Assembly (NCBI GenBank): GCA_946122785.1
Contig: CAMGYJ010000005.1
Span: 35,516,002-35,580,001, forward strand
Reading direction: 5' to 3'
DNA length: 64,000 bases
DNA from: Linum tenue
Lineage: Eukaryota > Streptophyta > Magnoliopsida > Malpighiales > Linaceae
The position numbers were made by a program, and so were the translations under genes. Of this stretch, positions 31,833 to 42,753 are shown piece after piece. How positions within the stretch are numbered: position 1 is the first letter of the stretch; each line of letters opens with the position of its first letter. The notes beneath the pieces are model-generated. The model was given only the letters and a program-made list of their open reading frames with translations. It was not told the DNA's origin and searched no databases.

Positions 31833-32969
31833 TAAAGGAAACCGGATCGTACCGGTCGGGTGAACCGGTAAAACCGGAAATTGGACCCTGGGCGGCACAG
31901 TAGACTATTAGTGGCCAGAAAATCATACCGGCCGGTTTTTCTGGTTAAACCGGCACAATACGAAAAAATCGCCCGGTTTTGGTCTAACCGGGGTTGGGTT
32001 TATGGGATGGGAACAACGTCGTTTTAGGCATACAAAATATATAAAAAAAACTGCCGAAGCTCAAAACTTATGTAACCTAATTTGCCTATTCACCCTCCAC
32101 GATCCCGCTCTAGATCGCTAAAACGCGATTTTTGGGGAGTTCGTGAAAAATTCGCGAACTGCTTTTTGAGAGAGCGCGCTTTCAGAATTTGGGATCGCGA
32201 TCTCCCGTGGAACACAGATTTAGACAAGAATCTGGAGAAAAAGAAAGAGACGGAGGTGAAATTCAAGCAGATCTCTGAAACGTAGCAAGTGTTGAGAGAT
32301 CCTCGGTACCGGCGGATCTGTAATCTGTACCGGGAGAAAGCGCTGAAGACGTTTGATTTCTCTCCTCCCGACGACACTCTGTCTGAGGATTCGAAATTTA
32401 GGTTCAATCTCTGCGATGTTAAGGATGTAGTCGTTGGATTCTTTGGTGGCTTTGGTGGCGCAGGTGGCGGAGGGCTTGGTGGAGACGACGGGGAAGGTGG
32501 AGTGTCTAGGGGAAGGGGGAATTAGTAGGAATGTAGGATAATGGTTGGAGGGCTCTTTATTTTGGGAGGATTCTGGGTATATGAGATTGAGAGAAGAGGA
32601 AGCAGATTCACTGCTCCGCAACTATCTTGGGAGTGGGTTTCTATTGGGGACGTAGGGTTAGTAGGTGGAGATTTCAAAATGGCCCACTTGGTTAGGGCTT
32701 AGGAATGGGCCCATTTGTTGATTGTTATATTCTTATATTACATATGCCTATTTAGTTTATTCAGATTTGTTATCCGGTATATTGCGTTTTTATTCCGGTA
32801 TTACTCCGATACGGTATCTTGAATCCGCCGATACGATTTTTTAACAAAAAAATATTTTTTTATTTACAAAAACGGTATTTTGCCGGTACAGAACGATTGA
32901 ACCACGGTTGTACCACTAAATACCCTACCGCTGACGGATCTGGTACGACCTCCGGTACGGTTTCCTTTA
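31833..32969. mobile_element. TIR element in kinase intron 2
   Basis: The ends TAAAGGAAACCG (31833) and GGTTTCCTTTA (to 32969) are inverted repeats, and both sides are dense in ACCGGT/CCGGTAC words. The centre (32090-32620) is GC-richer, with overlapping frames: plus 32082-32285 and 32289-32525 (ending in Gly-rich GGFGGAGGGGLGGD), and minus 32621-32220. I recognise no protein there. It may be a captured gene fragment. No target duplication is obvious, so the superfamily is uncertain. Confidence 0.5.
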
Positions 32970-33040
32970 CCATTTGAGAGAGTTAGGCTATGTTTGGGGA
33001 AAGTGGTAAATGGCAAGTTGGGTGTGTTTATGCATCAGCC

Positions 33041-33800
33041 CAGGGACGGAGACAGCTTGGTGCTAAATATCTAAAAGTGTAAGTAATTGATACAATAATT
33101 GTTGGTGTCGTAGTGGCAATAATAGTCACCTAATTGAGGACTTGGCTTGGAGAACAGGGGTTTAAACTTTCGCTTTTTAATTTAAGCTTGTTTTAGTTAT
33201 TGGTTAATCAGCAGCTCTTTTCCACCCCACTCATCAGTCATGACAATCAAGCTTCATCACAATCTAGCTTTTGGCTCTATTTAGTGCTCCCTCTTCTAAA
33301 TTCTCAAAATATCCGGAAACGTAATAAGATGTATTCAGTGTTCGATTGTTATGAGACAAATTAATGTATGTAGTATTTTGTTTTTATGAGACACAACTAA
33401 TATTATATGTGATAGAGATATAAGAGTTGTTATAAAATGTGACAGAGAGATAATAGTTTGAACTCGACCTCTTTCATCAAAGTTTATTTTAGTTTATATT
33501 AAAAAAATTTGTATTTTTTTCCAATTTGTTTACAAGTTGTTTCGTATTTCTTAAAAAAAATCGCTTTTGTATCTATAATTGGTAAATATATTATGTATGA
33601 AACACATGGTTTATCATGAGTTTAGAAGAGATAAATTATTATTTTTGTGATTTTGAAACAATTTCAAGTGGGTTATGTATTAAAAAATTTGTGAGCTCTT
33701 TGTATGTGTTTAAAAATTTCTCATATATTTTCTTATCACTATAAGTATGTTGGAAAAAAAATCTCGCCCCTCCTAACCAAGAATCTTGGCTCCGTCCCTG
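33041..33800. mobile_element. non-autonomous hAT-type element in kinase intron 2
   Basis: The left end CAGGGACGGAG (33041) and right end CTCCGTCCCTG (to 33800) are perfect 11-bp inverted repeats. Inside, TCGTAGTGG and CAGGGGTTTAAAC parallel the element at 21959-22682, so both belong to one family. The flanking octamers do not match, so the duplication has decayed or one end has moved. Confidence 0.7.
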
Positions 33801-35374
33801 CTCAATTATTTTAAATAGTGACAAGGGTTGCAATTGCCATCTTCGTTTCGAGGGGAGAGGCCGGGAAGGAGAAGCCATTGGCCGGGAAGGAGAGGTAGGC
33901 GGAGAAGGTATAGAAAAATTAAAATTAAAATTATTCGTTTGAATTTTTAATTAAAATAACACGTGACATCTACGTGTCAGCAACTACTAAGTTGTCGTTG
34001 ATGTGTGCGTTGATTTGGTATTCGAGTCAGCCTAACGTTAACCTAACTGAAAGAGTTTCTAACATCATTAAAATTTGTAATGCAAATAGCTATATTTGTC
34101 CTGAAATTTTCAAAATTCTGTCTATTTTGTGTATTTTAAAAACAATGGCTATTATTGTCACAAACACCAAAATTTTGACTATACAAATGCAATTTGTCTG
34201 TTTTTTTCATCTAATGGCAAAAAATGCACATGGATAAGGAAGGGTGTCAAGATGGGCGGACTGGTAATGTTACCTTCCTTGTTTTTCATTTGGCTGATAG
34301 CATGGATCTCAGATGAGAGAGGAAAGTTTTTTTACTAGTCAAATACCATTTTTTATAATAGCTCGTTTATCTTAATCGTGTCATATCTCTTTCATTTTAA
34401 CTCTTTATTATTTTTTGCATAGAAATGACGCACTATTAAGATCTACAAAATAATATCCATTTTGCTATGTTTGGGGGAAGAAGAAAATTGGTTGTAGTGA
34501 TATCACTATCATATCTGTCATATAATGATCTTACCACTATGGTAATAATAATTGCGCATCATATCACTGTCATATCATGATATTAACAGAAAATGGCTAA
34601 TATTTGAAGAATTACAAAAGATTTGGCTAATATATTATATTTCGAAAGGTTTCGTTAATAATTTGTAAAGTTTGATAGGTTTGGTTAACAAATTATGTTT
34701 ACCCTTAATTTTATATTTCGAAAGGTCATGGGGCGTCGCTTCAGTGGTCAACGAGGATGAAGATAGCGCTGGGAGCTGCCAAGGGACTCCAATTTCTTCA
34801 CGATTCCCAGAAGCCGGTGATCTACCGGGATTTCAAAGCTTCCAACATACTCTTGGACTCCGATTATACTGCGAAACTATCCGATTTTGGGTTGGCGAAA
34901 GACGGGCCGGAAGGACCCGAAAGCCATGTCTCGACCAGAGTCATGGGCACTCCTGGCTACGCTGCGCCGGAGTACATCATGACGGGCCACCTGACGTCGA
35001 GGAGTGACGTGTACAGTTTCGGGGTGGTGTTGCTAGAACTGCTAACGGGGAGGAGATCTGTGGACAAGGCTCGGCCGCAGAGAGAGCAGAACCTGGTGGC
35101 GTGGGCTAGGCCCATATTGAGCAGCCCGAGGAGAATGAGCAGGATCATGGACCCGAGGCTCGATGGTCAGTACTCGGAAACTGGGGCGAGGAAGGCGGCG
35201 ACATTGGCCTACCGGTGCCTCAGTCTCCGACCCCGTCATAGGCCCAAGATGAGCTACGTGGTCAGGACTTTGGAGCCGCTCAAGGACTACAAGGATTTCG
35301 CTATGGGTACCTTCATCTACGAGGCCCAAAATTAGAGAAGCGAAGGTGGTCATTAATAAAGTTGGCGAATGTGT

Positions 35375-35690
35375 TGTTAGTGAGTGGTATAAGATTTATT
35401 ATTGAACTTCTTCCAACAACTCGAGTTATTGGGACCATCTGATTCTTCACATGATATCAGAGCCTGTTGTGGCCGGGAGGTCTTGTGTTTGAATCCCGGT
35501 GACCGCATTAGTGAAGCACAAGTATTCTCGTGTTCAGGACATGTGCAAACGAAAGCCCTTATCACCCCATTTGTGAGTTGGCTGACTTTCGTTTGGGGGG
35601 GGGGGGTGTTAATAAGAGATATAAGATCCATTATTAAAACTCTCCCAACAACAAACAACTCGAGTTATTGGAATCAACTGGTTCTTGACA
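35375..35690 (+). mobile_element. complete 316-bp TRIM/SMART-like element
   Basis: Two direct repeats of 77 bp (35375-35451) and 84 bp (35607-35690), each TGTTA...CA, share AACTCGAGTTATTGG. The PBS TGATATCAGAGCC follows the first at once (35452) and a pure G tract (about 35595-35606) precedes the second as PPT. Flanks TGTGT and GGTGT suggest a 5-bp duplication with one mismatch. It has no coding capacity. It lies 40 bases after the kinase stop codon, probably within its 3' UTR. Confidence 0.82.
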
Positions 35691-36371
35691 GGTGTAAGAG
35701 GTGATTTTCGTCGCCGTCGATTCTTGAAAAAAGCTCTATAGCTTTACATGTTGTTAGCTGTACTTTGGTGTCTGAATTGTTGGTCATTCAGAAAAGAAAG
35801 TAGTCATTCGTGTGGCTAAAAAAGCTTTCCCTATTGATATAGTAGGTTCTGATTTCCATTTGTAATTTATGTCAGTTTTTTAAAGTATGTATCTGTTCTT
35901 GATAATACCATCTATCGCTTAGTAAATACATCATTGTCCTAAGCTAATAAGAATGTTAAGGATTCTGGTAATCTCACATTGTAATTCTATCAAACATATT
36001 AAGCATCCTGCCCTTGTGATGATATGTGGAGTTCATGTGTTCTATTTGAACTTAACCCACATACTAATCTCGATATGCTAACTTAACCTTCACTCCATAA
36101 AGTAGTCAATTATGACTTGGGACCCTGGCAGGTAAACCTCCTCTGGGACTTTTTCCATTTGACGCATGGAGATTGAGAGTAAGCAATTTTGAATTCTTCA
36201 AAGTTTGACGTCAAATTTTTATGTTACGATGATGTTTCTGCACATCAAGTCTAGTACCATCCTTGCAACAACACAATCCACCTCTCATCAGGCTACAGAA
36301 ACAGGAAAACAACGAGCCTTTCAACTCCTGAGGTTCATCTCTAAAGCCTAAACCCACTCCATTAACCAATG
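35691..36371. other. intergenic, 3' side of two converging genes
   Basis: No gene seen. Holds the probable 3' UTR of the RIX1/PELP1-like gene on the minus strand. Confidence 0.5.
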
Positions 36372-39300
36372 CTAATCAGAATCGGGATCAACATCTTTAA
36401 TATCTGGCATTGAATCTATCGACTCATTATCTGATTCAACATCAACACCAATAGCAGCCGCCCTCTTTGGAGACGCCAATGCTACATCTCTGTTGTAATC
36501 AAGCTCGGTACTTTTGTCCCCCGGGGCAACAGAATCATCATCCTCAGCAGAACCAATAGAAGCAAAGTCCTGGAGCTGTGCTGTTTCATTGTTTGGCTTT
36601 CCTAAAACCGCCATCATTGCATCATTTCCTGACCTCTTCTTGGCCTCTGCATTGCCCACAGAAGTTCTATCTCCTGGAGCTATTTCATTATTAGGCTGTC
36701 TTACATCCACCATCATCTCATCATTGCCTGGCCTCATCTCAGCCTCTGCATTGCCCACAGAAGTTTTCTCGCCTGATTGATGAACTGTGGAGAGTGTTTC
36801 ACAAGGGGTTTCTTCCATGTTGGTTTGTCTTTCCACGTAGTCTGGTGAGCCCTCGGTTTCCTTGGTTCCGTCTATCCACCTCTGGTGTAGTATGTCATCA
36901 ATTCTGTACATGGTGTTTTCCTCCACCTCATCATGGGAGTTCTTCAAATGAGAATCTATCAATGGCAATGCGCGAGGATGTACGAGCACTTCCAAGGCTA
37001 AGAGTGCATGGGCACAGAAGTAAGAGATATTTGTTCCTGTCTCTTGTCTTCCTGGAGAATCATACCAATGACAGAGATAAGAAAACACCCATAAGGCAAT
37101 TTGTCAGCTAATAATCTTTCGGGCGTGTTTGTTTCGGCTTAGAAATAAGTAAATTAAAAGGGGAAAGTTGGCTTGTGTTGAAACAAACACACTTCTTCAA
37201 TCGAACTTTCTTAAAACGACTATTTACCCTTAATTCAAACAAATTATTCAAATCTAAACGTCAACTCTCTAATAATATTTCACATTCGAAATTGTCACCT
37301 GTTTAAAATATACCTCATCCAATCAACTCAGCTTTTCCTAAAATCCACCGATACACACTTTTCTTTCATTCTACTAAAACTTATTATGAAAAAGTTCAAC
37401 AAAAGCTAAAACAAACACTTTCTACTATCATTTCAACTGATGCATTGCGTTATGGCCAAAGAGAAGGTTTACCTCGGCGGAAAAGCTGAAGACTCTGTGC
37501 TAAATGAGGGGGGCGAGTGCTAGATTGGGAAAGGAGAGATGCCAAAAGTGCCCTCAATGCTGCAAGTTGAAAATCTGAATGCACTGAAGTGTGTTCATCT
37601 GACAAGAAACTCCTTTCGTTCCCCCATCTACCTATACAGCAATTGTTCGCTATGTTCATTATGAGATTATCAATACTTGAACCCCAGGACTTAGATCTAA
37701 GAGCACCACCCTGCCAACAAAAACAAACAAAAAGTGTCTGAAAGGCTTCACATTTTGGTACCAATGAAACCTAATAAATGAGCACATTTCCACATATTAA
37801 GGGTATTTACTGGTTTATTATGCTGCTGCCTAGTGGGAACTAAACAACATACAGCATGGCAGAAGCCAAGACAAATGAGGCTGTTAGTTTGAGAGCTAGC
37901 TCTACATCAAGTACTAAGCAAATCCTAGACCTGTGCCGTCTGTGAGTTCTTTGAAAAGTGAAAAAAGATACTGCGGCTTGAAGTTGAGCTTCAAAGAAAA
38001 TAGTTGCAGCTCATTTGACTTGGATTGAGGTCACACTATCTTCTAACCCACCATTAGCAGTGAAGACTAGAACTAACATTTCATTTACATGGCCACCTAA
38101 TATTAACAGACTGCTGAAATGATACTGAAGAAGAATAGTACCACGGTAAGAAGTGCTTCTATTGCCTCAAGTGCAGCTATTTTCACTGGCATTGCAGCTG
38201 ACTTATTATCAAGTAAGGTCAGTTCCAATGCGGATGTGTTTTGCTGCTGCTCAAGCACTCCATTAGCATTGTGCTTTCTTTTCCTCTGGAAAGGCTGCAA
38301 TGATGCCTCAGAAAAAGCATTTGACCTAGCACCAATTGTGTGATGAGCAACAGAATGCAGATCAACAAGGGCATTGTTTACAACCTCTTGTGCAAGATAG
38401 TCTGCAATACCTGTCCATGGTCAAACATGCAGTTTTACATTGTCATTGTTAGGTTGAATACATATGCAATATGCATATTGGGGTTTTAGTTATATAAGCA
38501 AAAACGAGTGGGTAACTCTGTCAAGTCCTGCTTTAGTTATTTTTTGTTTTACGGTATGAATTTCGGTACTTCACCATTAGATCACAGTAAAAAGTCCATA
38601 GAAACATCATGGCAGCAACATTGGAATAGACTTATCAACTAATGAGCATAATTCAATTAATTTTGTGTGATCATAAAATTGGAGTCGTTACGTACAACCA
38701 ACTACATGGAGGACCTGCGAAGGTAGATTTGAACTTCAATGACACAATAAGAAAAGAACATCTAAAAATATAAATGTGCTTAAAAAGCAATACAAGTCTT
38801 AGGGCCAGTATCAAACCAAGCCTGAAAAAGAACTTAACACTGCATATAATGTTCAGATGTTTCAAGACGACACTTCTGATGTCTCTCATCTACGCCTCAG
38901 TAGAGCTCAGTAGTGTATAGTTTCTCAAGTTGCATCAGATAAGCTGCATTCTGGAAAAAAAACTTACCACACAAAAGACTGACAAAAGCAATTTTAGAGA
39001 TTCACGTACCTACACCCATGGATATGAGCAACATCTGTGAGATTGAATACACCTTTTTCCTTAAATCTGGCAGATGACATCTTCTAAAATACTCCTTCAC
39101 CAGTCGGACAATATATGCAGCATGTGGCAGTAGTTGACTATCAAAGAAAAACACATAAATTGTATTAGTTCAACAGATGGGAGGCGGTAAACAAAATCAA
39201 GATTCAAGATAGTCTATATGGACAAGGTAGCTGTTTAAGGGAAAAGTAAGCAACATCAAAGTTAAGTCAAACGGGGCGAGGGTAACTTCCACTTGACTGT

Positions 39301-41733
39301 GTCCAAAAATAGTAATTTACCTTCGCATGCCCTTTATTAAGGCAGAAAGGAGGTCTAGGCCATATGAATGCAGAACTGGGAGCTCTGAACACACATACTC
39401 TTGTTCAGCTGCAATCACAAAGGATGACATAGAATCTGACAATGTGCCATGAACCATCAAGACCCTTTCCACAAGTGCTAACAATGACCGAACTGGAACA
39501 TTGACCTGCTTGTAAATTGAAAAGGATATAAGATACGATGTTTTTCTTTTTTCGCGTCCCATAATGTCATGAACGATGCATCGATGTCATTTTAGCTCTC
39601 CTCTATAAATGAACACTACCTGAACAGGGTATGAACTGGTAAGCATGGTGGAACAGCTGGACATCAGTAACAAGACAGGGGATAACTTTGACATCCTTTT
39701 TTCCTTGCCTGAGACTTCTTCTACCAATGTATGACCCCATATCGTTTTTGGAGTTTCCTTCCCTGGTGGAAACATCAATCTCACAGCTTCATCCTGTTTA
39801 GATTCTGCAACACAAAAACAGATATTTAGGGAATATCCAAGCAGAAGGAGCAAAGCGTCATGTTAGTAATACATACTCTCTTCAAACCCACGGAGGCCAT
39901 CAGTTAAGAAACCATTTGACAACATAAGAATCCTTCGGAGTAGTGACAACCAACTATCTTCATCTCCTTTGGATTTTGGAAGTAATGCCAGGCAATAGGC
40001 AAGCTTCTGGATGCAAACATTGAACAGAATATGTATCATGCAAGATGTTAGTTTCATAATGATATGCAAAATTTTGGTGGTACAAACATCGACCAAGATC
40101 CAGAAGAAGACTATAAAACAATGAGGGGCACCTTCTGCAAATTAAGACTGACATTTCCTGACAATATTTTTGTTGCAATTGCAGCTTCAACCTGCACAGT
40201 TATAATCCATTATCATAAGTTCATAACTGCAGCAAATAACTGAAAACTATGTAAGCTTTTACAAGCTACAGAGACTTACACTATCATAATAGCGAGGAAG
40301 AGAAGCTGGAAATGAAGTTATAATAGTGCATAACAGATGCAATGCCCTTTCCTGTAAGCCACAGCCAACATGCACAGAGTTACCAGCTGAAATGTGCTCA
40401 GTAATGCGTCTGAACCTAGAATCAGATCATAAATCCACGAGGCAGTAGATTGGGCATAAATTGTCCCTTTAGAAAGCTCACAACCACGCATAATGGTACC
40501 CAGCCATAAATCGACATGTATGTTCCTGAATCTATTGCTATTACTATGTCAGCTGCCTGAACATAAAGGATGCTAATTTTTTATTCAAGAAATTTCAGAA
40601 CAATATTCTGAAACAATTATCATATTAAACAATTTCTAGACTGCATAATAATTTTCCACAGAGACAACGAGTAATTTAGGGGATATTTCATTGTTGTTCT
40701 TAAATATTCGTTAGAAAGTCCCGACCTGCACAGTGTCTGTACTATCTTCTTTCAACATATTCAGAAGTGGTTGAATGAGTTTCCCAGCACAAGAGGTCCC
40801 ATCCTTCTTCAATTTTGGGAATCCAGCCAACCTAAATCAGATGAATCCTAGCGTCAAGATTAAGAGAGCTGCTGAAAAGTAAGAACATAGTTCTGAAGAA
40901 GAAAAGAACCTTGTAATCAGATCCGACATGGACGCACAAGAAGCCACCATTAGAAACTGAGAATCACCAGATGACTGATAGGATAATGGGAAATGTATTA
41001 CTTATGAGTTTAACAACAGAAGCCAGTAAACAAAGAAAGACCAACATCTCAGAAAGAAACTGCCAAATTTGCAACTTTTGCAGCTAAAGAGAATATAGAC
41101 AAACAATACCTGCATAGTTGATAGAAGTTTGTCAAACCAGGCCATGTATGATGCCGAGAAACGCTCAGGGCTGCACTCTTGACTTGTTACTCCCAGCAAA
41201 CATATCCCAGCCCAACATTTATCTGGCTAAAACAGAATCAACCATTTACTCAGGGAGCAACACAGAAAAGGTATCCTAAGTGGAAAACAATGATAATAAT
41301 ATGACAATAAGCAGTCATTCATTACTTCACTCGCCAAGGAAAAGGTGAAAATGAACCAACTTTAGTAATTGGAAACCAGAGACCCGCAGACCCACTAAGT
41401 AAAGATTCGATGCACAAACAGAAAAGTCTGCAAATGGAAGTTTGGGACTCAAAAGATAGGTACCATGTTTATACTATCCAGGAGGGAAATCAACCGATTG
41501 AGCCAGTCCTCAACGGCGGACTTCCACCGCTTAATTTGCTTCTCCTCCATTGTTTCCGAGAAGCATTCAGACAAGAGCTTGTGCGTTTTAATCACTGACA
41601 CGACCCTCGACAACTTGGACGAGTCAAGCGGCCCCTTCTCGTCGGGAACATCTTCGGTCATCAGCGTGTGGAGGAGACGAGGCTTCAGCGCCACATCGTA
41701 CATGTCGCCCAAGCTCTCAAAAGCTGCTGCCAT
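36372..41733 (-). CDS. RIX1/PELP1-like ribosome biogenesis protein, 13 exons
   Basis: Exons from the 5' end: 41733-41464, 41226-41110, 40974-40910, 40831-40726, 40351-40280, 40191-40132, 40006-39877, 39804-39620, 39505-39321, 39137-39010, 38410-38142, 37710-37473 and 37051-36372. All joins are GT-AG and in phase, giving 834 residues. The N-terminal half is a helical RIX1-type repeat domain (KRWKSAVEDWLNRL, LLGVTSQECSPERF, LAYCLALLPKSKGDEDSW). The C-terminus is low-complexity and acidic, with two diverged copies of a SVGNAEA unit and a terminal PDIKDVDPDSD. Animal PELP1 and yeast Rix1 act in the nucleolus on 60S subunit maturation and ITS2 processing; the same role is inferred here. The start is the first ATG before the conserved region. 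It is transcribed divergently from ALG1. Confidence 0.9.
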
Positions 41734-42268
41734 TTTTTTCTCCCGTCTTCTGCAGCAGAAAATCAGCGCAGCACAGCTGAGAAGAGGGACTGTGGGAAAG
41801 GAGGCGCAAATAAAGACGCGAGAGTTGCGAGAGGTTTTTGCGGGGTTTTGGACGAATAGACACGCGGCGCCGGCGGCAGGGAAGCGGAGAGGCGAGCCCA
41901 TGAGCCCACGAACCTAGTCGATGATTGATTTTGGGCTTTTCTAGTCAAAGGTTGACTACCGAAGTTATAGTTAGGCCCAGTTACTTTCCACCGGGACGGC
42001 CGGAGTCGTGTTTTTTAACGTCTGGCTGGCTAGTCTCCTCTCCGCGCTCTCTGTTTACCGTCGGCTGCATTTGATCTACGGCGCAGGCGTAGTCAGAGAT
42101 TAGGACTCCAACCACCGCCTGCTCCGCTACCGCAGTAATTTCTTCTCTATTTCACTCCGATTTCTCTTCCGTTCTTGATCAGAACTGCTACCGCCGGGCA
42201 ATGAAAAAAATTGCGCTCTTTTCTAATTCTAATACTCGCCGGCGATATTTGTAGTCGCTTGCCCTTTG
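41734..42268. promoter_or_regulatory. shared divergent promoter region
   Basis: About 500 bases separate the start codon of the RIX1/PELP1-like gene from the donor of the ALG1 leader intron. The stretch is GC-richer than its surroundings, lacks an obvious TATA box and is free of transposons, as expected for a bidirectional housekeeping promoter. Confidence 0.5.
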
Positions 42269-42683
42269 GTGAGAATTGCGTATAAATTGGATGACTACCC
42301 GTCTGTGAAATCAACGTTTGATTCATTTCCGCCTTTCTTTCAAAACATGCTTCTCAACTTTCAACATCAATGCTTGGTTTTCGTTTCAAAGTTCTCTGAT
42401 ACGATCCTCTTCCGCCATGGAAGGTGCAGTTCTATTGATGCTAACTGCTGGCTCTCAGCTAGGCACTGCTTACTCGAACTGAATGAAATACTGCATTGCA
42501 GTTTGTCTATATCTTTTGATGGGTTAAAATTGTCATTCTTTGAAGTGACTTGGTTGCCAGCAATTTTCCCTTACTTATTCCTGCTTTCTGTGATGTACTA
42601 TCGGATTGATGCATTCCAGTTTACGATTCTCGGAAGAAATGCCTAGTTGTTTAGCTCTTAACAATCGAACTGTTCTTTTTCAG
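42269..42683 (+). other. ALG1: 5' UTR intron of ALG1 (proposed)
   Basis: Donor GGTGAGA at 42269 and acceptor CTTTTTCAG ending 42683 bracket 415 bases upstream of the ALG1 start codon at 42754. Inferred from splice signals only. Confidence 0.5.
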
Positions 42684-42753
42684 ACGAACTAAGTAACGAT
42701 CTTGAACGAGAAGATAGTTTAAGGCTCAGAAAGAGATCGGGGGAAAAGGTAAG

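Larger units (their letters stand above)
30519..35335 (+). pseudogene. RIPK/PBL-like receptor-like cytoplasmic kinase, exon 1 frameshifted
   Basis: Exons 30519-30955, 31578-31713 and 34725-35335 join in phase and cover a whole class VII receptor-like cytoplasmic kinase. Exon 1 has the basic N-terminus, then in a shifted frame the Gly-rich loop LGEGGFGPV and the lysine of VAVKLLD. Exon 2 has [15 protein letters not shown] and LLVYQYM. Exon 3 has the catalytic [29 protein letters not shown] and the C-lobe. Two changes break exon 1: an extra C near 30763 and a 7-base duplication near 30841-30852 (CCACATT then CCACA). Without these 8 bases exon 1 would be 429 nt and in phase. The rest is clean, so inactivation is recent, or the changes are assembly errors. 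Such kinases act at the plasma membrane in immune signalling. Intron 2 is 3.0 kb and full of transposons. Confidence 0.8.

Noticed and set aside
33033..33808. 8-bp target duplication of the intronic hAT element
   Set aside because: The octamers on the two sides (CATCAGCC and CTCAATTA) do not match.
36514..36780. Plus-strand frame opposite the RIX1/PELP1-like last exon
   Set aside because: Antisense shadow of the acidic repeat-bearing tail.
41465..41917. 150-codon plus-strand frame at 41.5 kb
   Set aside because: Antisense to exon 1 and the upstream part of the RIX1/PELP1-like gene, which has clear family similarity on the minus strand.
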